From Sisyra terminalis (lineage: Eukaryota; Arthropoda; Insecta; Neuroptera; Sisyridae): a DNA stretch of 64,000 nucleotides. Shown in pieces: positions 56,433-64,000 of this stretch. The notes beneath the pieces are model-generated. The model made no database searches, was not told the origin of the DNA, and was given only the letters and a program-made list of their open reading frames with translations. Numbering within the stretch: the stretch's first letter is position 1; each line of letters opens with the position of its first letter. The DNA lies in contig OY292279.1 of assembly GCA_958496175.1 (NCBI GenBank), positions 9,424,001-9,488,000 of the forward strand. Reading direction: 5' to 3'. The translations under genes were made by a program, and so were the position numbers.

Positions 56433-59345
56433 CCCTTCAGGGTTGAAAAATATACCTGAACAAAATTAATAAAAGCAGGTATCAGAGAAGAGTTAGAAAA
56501 AACAATTATAATGCATTACGTTTCAATTATATCCATGAAGTGTTCTAAAACTCTGAATTTCTATAAAATACGATTTTGGCTGTTAATCAATCTGCATAGA
56601 ACAACTTTTGGCTTAAAGAATATAATAAAAAATCAGTTGAACCAAATAAAGTGATCTATTTTTTCGAAAACTTGTAAAGGTTCAAGAAAATTTTAAAAAT
56701 GGTCCACCAAAACCAATACATAACTATTTCGCTAAAAAATGGAAATCCCTTCAGGATTGAAAGATATACCTGAACAAAATTAATAAAAGCAGGCACTAGA
56801 GAAGAGTTAGAAAAAACAATTGTAATGCACTATGTTGCAATTATATGCACCAAGTGCTTTAAAGCTCTGAATTTCTATAATATACGATTTTGACTGTCAA
56901 AATCATTATGCATAAAATAATTTTGGGTTTATAAAGAATATAATTAAATTTCAGAGGAACCAAACAAAGTAAACCTCTTTTTTTAGAAGACTTGTAAAGG
57001 TTCAAGAAAATTTTAAAGAAATGGTTCACCAAAACCAAAACACAACTATTTTGCTTCAAAATGGAAATCTCTTCAGGGTTGAAAGATATACCTGATCAAA
57101 ATTATTAAAATCAGGCACCAGAGAAGAGTAAGAAAAAACAATTGTAATGCAGTACGTTGTAATTATATGCAGAAAGTGGTTTAAAGCTCTGAGCTTCTAT
57201 AATATAGAATATTTGCTGTCAAAATCATTATGCATAGAATTATTTTGGGTTTATAAGGAGTATAATTAAATATCAGAGGAACCAAACAAAGCAAACCTCT
57301 TTTTTTTTAGAAGACTTGTAAAGGTTCAAGAAAATTTTATAAATCGTCCACCAAAATCAATGCAAAAATATTTCGCTACAAAATATAAATCCCTTCAGGT
57401 TTGAAAGATATACCTGATCAAAATTAATAAAAGAGTTATAAAATACAATTGTAATGCATTACGTTGCAATAATACCCACAAACTGTTCCAAAGCTTTGAG
57501 CTCCTATAATATACGATTTTGGCTGTTAATCAATATGCATAGAATAATTTTGAGTTTATAAGGAATATAATTAAATATCAGGGGAACCAAACAAAGTAAT
57601 CCTCTAATTTTAAAAGACTTGTAAAGGTTCAAGAAAATTTTAAAAATCGTCCACCATAACCAATACAAAATTATTTCGCTAAAATGGAAATCCCTTCACG
57701 GTTAAAAGATATACCTGAACAAAATTAATAAAAGCAGGCACCAGAGACGAGTTACAAAAAATAATTGTAATGCATTACGTTGCAATTATACGCACAAAGT
57801 GCTTTAAAGCTCTGAATTTCTATTATATACGATTTTGGCAGGTAGAATCATTATGCATAGAATAATTTTGGGTTAATAAGGAATATAATTAAATATCAGG
57901 GGAACCAAACAAAGTTATCCTCTATTTTTTAGAATACTTGTAAAGATTCAAGAAAATTTTATAAATCGTCCACCAAAATCAATGCAAAACTATTTCGTTT
58001 CAAAATGGAAATCGCTTCAGGGTTTAAAGATATACGTGAACAAAATTAATAAAAGCAGGCACCAGAAAAGAGTAACAAAAAATAATTCTAATGAATTACG
58101 TTGCAATTATATGCACAAAGTGCTCTAAAGCTCTGAATTTCTATAATATATACAATTTTGGCAGTTAGAATCATTATGCATAGAGTAATTTTGGGTTTAT
58201 AAGGATTATAATTAAATGTCAGGGGAACCTAACAAAGTGATCTATTTTTTAAGAGACTTGTAAAGGTTCAAGAAAATTTTAAAAATCGTCCACCATAACC
58301 AATACAAAATTATTTCGCTTAAAAATGGAAATCCCTTCAGGGTTGACAGATATACCTGAACAAAACTAATAAAAACAGGCAATAAAAAAGAGTTAGAAAA
58401 GACAATTGTTATGCATAACGTTGCAATTATATCCACAAAGTGCTCCAAAACTCTGAGCTTCTATAATATACAATTTTTGCTGGCAAAATCATTATGCATA
58501 GAATAATTTTGGATTTAAAAGGATAATAATTAAATATCAGGGAAACCAAACAAAGTTATCTTCTACTTTTAAGAAGACTTGTAAAAGTTCAAGAAAATTT
58601 TAAAAATCGTCCAACAATACCAAAACAAACCTATTTCGCTAAAAAATGGAAATCCCTTCAGGGTTAAAAGATGTACCTGAACAAAACTAAGAAAAGCAGG
58701 CACCAGAAAAGAGCCACAAAAAATAATTGCAATGCATTATGTTGCAATTATATACACAAAGTGTTTTAAAGCTCTGAATTTCTATAATATACGATTTTGG
58801 CTGTCAAAATCATTATGCATAGAATAATTATGGGCTTATAAGGAATATAATTAAATATCAGGGGAACCAAACAAAGAAATCCTCATTTTTTTGAAGACTT
58901 GGGAAGATTCAAGAAAATTATAAAAATCGTCCACCAAAACCAATACAAAACTTTTTTGCTACAAAATGAAATCCCTTCAGGGTTGAAAGATATATCTAAA
59001 CAAAATTAATAAAAGCAGGCACCAAAGAAGAGGTGCAAAAATCAATAATAATGCATTACGTCGCAATTATATCCATAAAGTGTTCTAAAGCTCTAAATTT
59101 CTATATTATACGATTTTTGCTGTCAAAATCATTATGCATAGAATACTTTTGGGTTTATAAGGAATAAAATTAAATGTCAGGGAAACCTAATAAAGTGATC
59201 TATTTTTTAAGAGTAAGAATAATTATGGATTTAAGGAATATAATAAAAAATCAGTTGAACCAAATAAAATGATTTATTTTTTCGAAGACTTATAAAGGTT
59301 CAAGAAAATTGTTATGAAGAAAATTTTATCATCAAAACCAATACA
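56433..59345 (+). repeat. tandem array B, about nine units of 320 bp
   Basis: The marker CCCTTCAGG (with variants) occurs at 56433, 56747, 57069, 57391, 57692, 58013, 58333, 58653 and 58973: spacings of 314, 322, 322, 301, 321, 320, 320 and 320. Units carry AAAGATATACCTGAACAAAA, TAATGCATTACGTTGCAATTA, GAATAATTTTGGGTTTATAAGG and GGTTCAAGAAAATTTTA. The 301 unit lacks the GCAGGCACCAGAGAAG block. The minus-strand frames at 56859-57059 and 58242-58448 are unit sequence read through. The last unit is partial. It has no sequence relation I can see to array A. Confidence 0.95.
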
Positions 59346-61019
59346 AATACGGATACAACAAGAAAAGCCAAAAATGGGACGTCATAAATATTCTGAGTAC
59401 AAAAAATCAATAGGAAACCGAGGATAAGATTGTTACCAAAAGATGTAAGACAATTTTCTGCAATTAGACGTCCTTCTTGCATACTATATAAGTGCATTTT
59501 TTTCGCGTCTCGTTTCCATTTATTAACAAGAACTAAATTTCTGTCTACATTCAATTAAATTTTCTTCATCAAAAAAAAAAAAAAAAAAAACAGAAAAACG
59601 CAAGATAAGAGACGCCATGAATTCTTAATTTAAATTGAGCTTGAACCATTTACTCATTCGTGTCAATTTCTAAAGAAATTAAACTTTATTAAAATCTCAG
59701 TTCTAGCAAATTCCGCGTACTCGAAACTCAATGACGAAACGAAGTTTACTGCTGATTTTTACTAGGAATATGATGTTTGTCGTTTTATTATTGGAATGCA
59801 TATGAATATTTTATTATTTAAGATAATGTTCGTATAAATATTTTATAGATTTGCTGTTGAGGAATAAACCGAACATATCGAGATAAATGTGGAGTGAATG
59901 AACACGATTGAATTATAATGAGTAAAGTTTTTATCGTGAATCTATTACAGTGTTTTTCTCGATTTTTTTTTTGTCGTCGTATTAAATTATCGATTTGTGT
60001 CTGGTGAGTATCAAGGGAATTTTATTTGTCATTGAAAACGGTTTGGTTTGAATTTTATTCAATGAAGGAATTTCATTCGTAAGTCGAAGTTATTTTTTCC
60101 TTGATTTTCTTCATCTTTTTTTTTTTTTGGACGATAGCCGAAGTTTGCGATTGAGAAATCATGGATTTAAGATTGAATTTATCCAAATTTAGTGACAATT
60201 GTCTAAATTTTTTCGTTGATATTTAAAAAAGAGAACTAGCAATAAAGTGCTGTTTCTTTTGTAAGTAGGAACTTCTCAATTATACATACTAATAGACCTA
60301 ATGGACATATTCAAAAAATACTTTAAATTGAATAAAAATTTTGTAAACTTATATAAAAACAAAATAAAGCTGTTTATTTTTGTCTTTACTTGATAAAATC
60401 GAAGAAATATATAATTAAAAAGGAAAAAAAACTTAAATTCAAAATGCTTAAGATAAACTCCTATTGTAATGTAAGCTTGTTTAAATCCTTTAAATTATAT
60501 GTAAATGATAAAAACCATGGAAAATATTGGAAATTTAGTGTGGGCAGATATATTTTATAACACCTTGTATTTTTTTTTTTCAGAAAATGCACATTAATTT
60601 ACTCTTTAAAGTAAGTCATTTAAGCCGAAAAGTAGAGAAGTCATCTGCCTTAAATAATTATAATGAATAATAGTTGAATCCAGCAGACGTTGTCTTGCCA
60701 GCCTATGGTTATGAATGGTTGTAAATAAATATATTGAATCTAGGGAAAAAGGCTTGTAAATTATTGAATCACATCCCTTATTAACTCGCAGCATCCCTCG
60801 CTATACATTTGTCAATTATGTTTTGAGAAAATTTGCTCTATCTCTAAAAATCACTGCACAATCATAAGAATGAAGAATTGACAGTTAGCAGCTATTGTAT
60901 TAACCGTTGAAAAAGCCGTTTTCTTGCGGTTGCAGGTATGTTTCTGATGCAAGAAAAATATAAAAACAATCTTTAAGGTTGATGGTATATCGTGAAAAAA
61001 TTAGAGCTAAATCAATACA
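59346..61019. other. no gene seen
   Basis: A poly-A run of 20 lies near 59571-59590. Frames at 59312-59554 and 60606-60794 have no domain. Confidence 0.4.
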
Positions 61020-63190
61020 GCACGTTTTGAGTTCAATCAATTTTATCCACCTTTAATCCATAATGATCAATATTGTGAGAAAAACTGAATAAATTCCAAA
61101 CAGGTGTGAAATTGAAAAGAATTTTACCTGCTCTCAACTGGCGATAGTAAATAATATAGTAATGAGAAAAAGGCAGATTCGAAAGTGTCATTTTTGAAAT
61201 CGAAATCAAGTGTTACTGTCATTTATAATTGATAACAAATAATAAATATCTCAAACTGATTTAGATTCCTTAAACGACATATTTATACCTGCCATTCTCA
61301 CATTTTGGCCTTCAAGCTTTAACTATGACATTTCATATCAACAGTTGAGCATTAACTTGAATTTTTTGTGTGTATACAATTTAATAACATTTTTAATGTT
61401 TTTACAAAAAAAAAACGAAATTTAAAATTTCATTTCATGGTTTCATTAGATTCTTTTGTGTATGGTAATACTATTAAGTATATTTAAAAAATGAAGCATA
61501 TTACAAATTACCTGGGTTACAATTGATATGTACTTGGTTATATTATATGTAAATATTTTTCAATTAAAATATCAGAGGATCCGATGAATTTCGTACCATC
61601 TAGAATTGAATTGCGAAAATTAATTGAAATCGATAATATAGCTACATTTTTTATTATTAAATTACTAACAATAGCAATACTTATTAACAATTAAATTAGT
61701 AAACATTATATTTTACTTCTTTTGATTTACACCCAGTCCTATTAAAACATTAAGGGGGGAAGCTGGTCTAGAATTTTGAAGAAACCGAATTTTTGTTTTT
61801 GTCTTAAAAGGTACTTTAGGGTCTTAAAAATAACATACTAAAGGATGGATGCCGGCAAAAATGTCTAAATGCCCAAACTTTCGCAGATTAAAGGTACATA
61901 CGCATTTAATATGATGTTATAGTACTTAAAACTTTAAACGCGTTTTCTCGAAATTAATTTTTTTGAACTGGCCGAAGACATAACTCGAGTAAATCTTCAG
62001 TGATCTATTCGAAATTTTGACAGTACATTTGAAATACCTTTCTCCGGAGACGTACGTTGGACTTTTTTTTATATTGCATAGTTTTTTTTTAATCAACAAT
62101 TTTGTCGTTTTTTTATAGTGAAAATTTTAATGTTTTGTTCAAATGTGCACCATTTCGCGAAAAAACAAAATATCAAAAAAATCCTACGTACGTCTCTTGC
62201 TGTTGTTATATAGAAACTAAAAACTTTCAGGCTTTTGTTCCAGGACCAAAATTAAGGAGGTTACATCTTCGCGCCTCCGAAGAAATGCTGGACAACCGCC
62301 ATTTTGAATTTAATTGATACGAAAAAAATTGTATTTGTGTATTAAAATCTAAATTATAAAACCTCTTTCACAGATTTTCGATTGATCTTTTTGTTGAGTC
62401 ACAAAAAAATCATAAATTATGCCCATTTTCCACGCTCTAGACCAGCTTTCCTCCTTAAACATGTTAAAACTCATATGCATACAAAAAATCCTTAAATTCT
62501 CCCTTACTGATGAATTTAATGATATGCATAGATATTTCTAAACATATTTTTGTTTTTGCCAATTTATGTCCCTCGAAATTGTATTATTCTTTTGGCCAGT
62601 TCGATCCTAAATTCTCTATTAATCAGGGACTGGAAGCTTAAGGGAAATGTTCCTGTTTTCTTCAGTACTTCCTTAAACATAATATTGTTTTATGCGCCAA
62701 ACGATGTCATTTGAAAACAACTGTTATATTTTTGAATATTGGCTAAGGAATTTTTAGAATCATTTCTTATCCTATAAAGAAATGAGCAAAATGGATCTGG
62801 TGGTGGGGCCAATTGTGGCAATTTTACTTTTCTTCTAACTCAACAGAACCCAATATAATCACTGCGGTATTTTAACGCCTTACCGTATTGGCAAATTTGT
62901 CATTTCCTCAATTGTTACAGGTTACTATAAATATTAAGTAATATATGTAAATATAAGTAAATGGCAGTACTTTTCCAAAATCATAAAGCCCAGAAATGAC
63001 ATATTTATTTGTTGTCAAATATTTATTGGTACCAACACCAATTCTCTATTTGGCCTATTTGACAGGTATTGACAGTTTGTATGGGAAAATTTGTTGTTGC
63101 TTTTACTATTGTTTTTACAACTTCTTTCTATTTTCTCACCTTTTAAACCTTTCTTTGTCTTCTACAAATATTTCAACTCCAAAATGTGCT
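61020..63190 (-). repeat. dispersed repeat R1, copy B (inverted copy at 6540-8465)
   Basis: Matches copy A in inverted orientation from about 61035 to 63190, with small gaps. It shows the empty site for the copy A MITE (one ATTTGAC near 63.02 kb) and is itself interrupted by the 0.7-kb element 61754-62454. Short frames at 62996-63208 are not preserved in copy A. Confidence 0.8.
61754..62454. mobile_element. 701-bp element with TTAA target duplication, possibly piggyBac-like
   Basis: TTAA at 61750-61753 and 62455-62458. Ends GGGGGGAAGCTGGTCTAGA and, inverted, GGAGGAAAGCTGGTCTAGA give a 19-bp terminal repeat with two mismatches. TTAA duplications are characteristic of piggyBac elements. Here the interior has no recognisable transposase (the 71-codon frame at 62102 has no domain), so the class is tentative. 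R1 copy A lacks it. Confidence 0.75.
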
Positions 63191-63814
63191 AAAAGACTCA
63201 GTAATTAAATGATTAATGAAAAGTCAAATTTTTGCATTCGCTAAGCACAATTAACCTTTATTCCTTAGAAGAAGAAATAAAACGAGAAAAACTATTAATA
63301 AATAAAACTTTTATTAAATTTTTATTGTTATATAATATTTTAAAATATAAATTTTAGAACTAAAGTTTGGATTTTCCACACTATTTCATAATGTCGTTTA
63401 TTGATTAAAAAACTTAAATAGTAATTTGCTTTTAATCTTTTAACAAAAAGCAATAATTTGTTATAAAGTTGACAAATCGAAACTTTTTTCTTATATTGGT
63501 GTTTGTTGCACTAGATCAAAGACAAAAAAATTAATTTGATGATTCTACAAGAAAAGCTTAAAAATTTCTTTTTGAAGACATATAATTATAATAAAGTTTC
63601 AAAGAAGATAGTTGTTAAATAATAAGGGAAATTCCACATCATTATAGTATATCCCAAAAGTTTATTTTCTTTTCCCCGTATGAAATGAATACGCAACTAT
63701 TACCGTACTACCTTATTTAATCTTTAAGAAAGCTTTTTTATGCCTTTTTTTCAAATTTTTACGTTTGACATATACGTTATTACAGCAATTTGGAAGACAT
63801 ATTTACTTCAAAAA
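63191..63814. other. no gene seen
   Basis: AT-rich; nothing recognised. Confidence 0.4.
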
Positions 63815-64000
63815 CCAGATGTGAATTCTGCTGTAGTATCCCCGAAAAATTAAAAATTGACCATGAAGCATTTCGAAATCATTTATAGAAGATCGACTTA
63901 ATGAAAACGTTTGATATTTGGATGCCACAAGCATTGATACAGAAACTTATTGGCCTATATTTTCATCCTCAAATCTTTGCTAAAGTAGTTAATAAAATTG
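63815..64000 (+). pseudogene. mariner transposase N-terminal fragment, off the right edge
   Basis: Reads SIPEKLKIDHEAFRNHL, then a TAG, then KIDLMKTFDIWMPQALIQKL. This is the second helix-turn-helix and linker of mariner transposases (active members have LKIDHKTVLNHL...KKLDVWVPH). At least one stop is present. Catalytic parts would lie beyond the window. Confidence 0.65.

Noticed and set aside
60584..60610. 27-bp stretch between TTTTTCAG and GTAAGT as a microexon
   Set aside because: Both signals occur by chance often in AT-rich DNA; too short to judge and no partner exons.

Overview
The window is AT-rich nuclear DNA from an insect. I found no complete host protein-coding gene. The arthropod assignment rests on a nuclear copy of mitochondrial DNA (37.26-38.90 kb) with the insect order nad2, trnW, trnC, trnY, cox1, in which TGA must be read as Trp. 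It also fits the element types present: mariner and Tc1-like transposases, a Jockey-type LINE, insect-type Helitron ends, hAT elements and Harbinger remains. A beetle is my best guess, with low confidence.

Layout. 0-1 kb: mariner transposase pseudogene running off the left edge. 2.5-5.6 kb: three-level nest, a Helitron inside repeat P1 inside repeat P2. 6.2-8.5 kb: Tc1-like remnant and dispersed repeat R1, which carries a MITE. 8.8-10.1 kb: short Helitron and a hAT MITE. 11.8-12.9 kb: Jockey-type LINE 3' end. 14.8-16.6 kb: cluster of palindromic repeats P1, P2 and P3. 18.4-20.9 kb: second long Helitron, interrupted by P1. 23.3-25.3 kb: two foldback structures. 25.9-27.0 kb: mariner pseudogene. 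28.0-28.9 kb: 964-bp palindromic element with an exact 8-bp target duplication. 30.9-31.5 and 47.2-47.8 kb: direct copies of repeat R2. 34.6-35.7 kb: 1.06-kb palindrome. 37.3-38.9 kb: mitochondrial insertion broken by a Harbinger derivative. 39.0-40.6 kb: hAT element carrying a nested foldback. 42.3-44.3 and 56.4-59.3 kb: two unrelated tandem arrays with nearly the same period (about 318-320 bp). 48.2 kb: hAT-like MITE. 50.2-51.8 kb: second Jockey copy, split by repeat P4. 53.3-55.4 kb: Tc1-like element, a 415-bp tandem duplication that includes its terminus, and another mariner remnant. 61.0-63.2 kb: inverted second copy of R1 with a TTAA-flanked MITE. 63.8-64 kb: mariner N-terminus running off the right edge.

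The remaining sequence (parts of 16.6-18.3, 21-23, 28.9-30.9, 44.3-47.2 and 48.4-50.2 kb) looks unique and is locally less AT-rich. It could be intronic or intergenic. Two weak candidate exons are listed (25.28 and 41.21 kb).

The most interesting pattern is that four otherwise different foldback repeats (P1-P4) share the arrangement CTGANGA - A - short perfect hairpin - GAAA. That is the conserved core of a hammerhead ribozyme. Two of their insertions show exact or near-exact target duplications of unequal length (8 and 15 bp), as expected for retroelement insertion. They are most simply terminal pieces of Penelope-like elements or of small hammerhead retroelements that use them.
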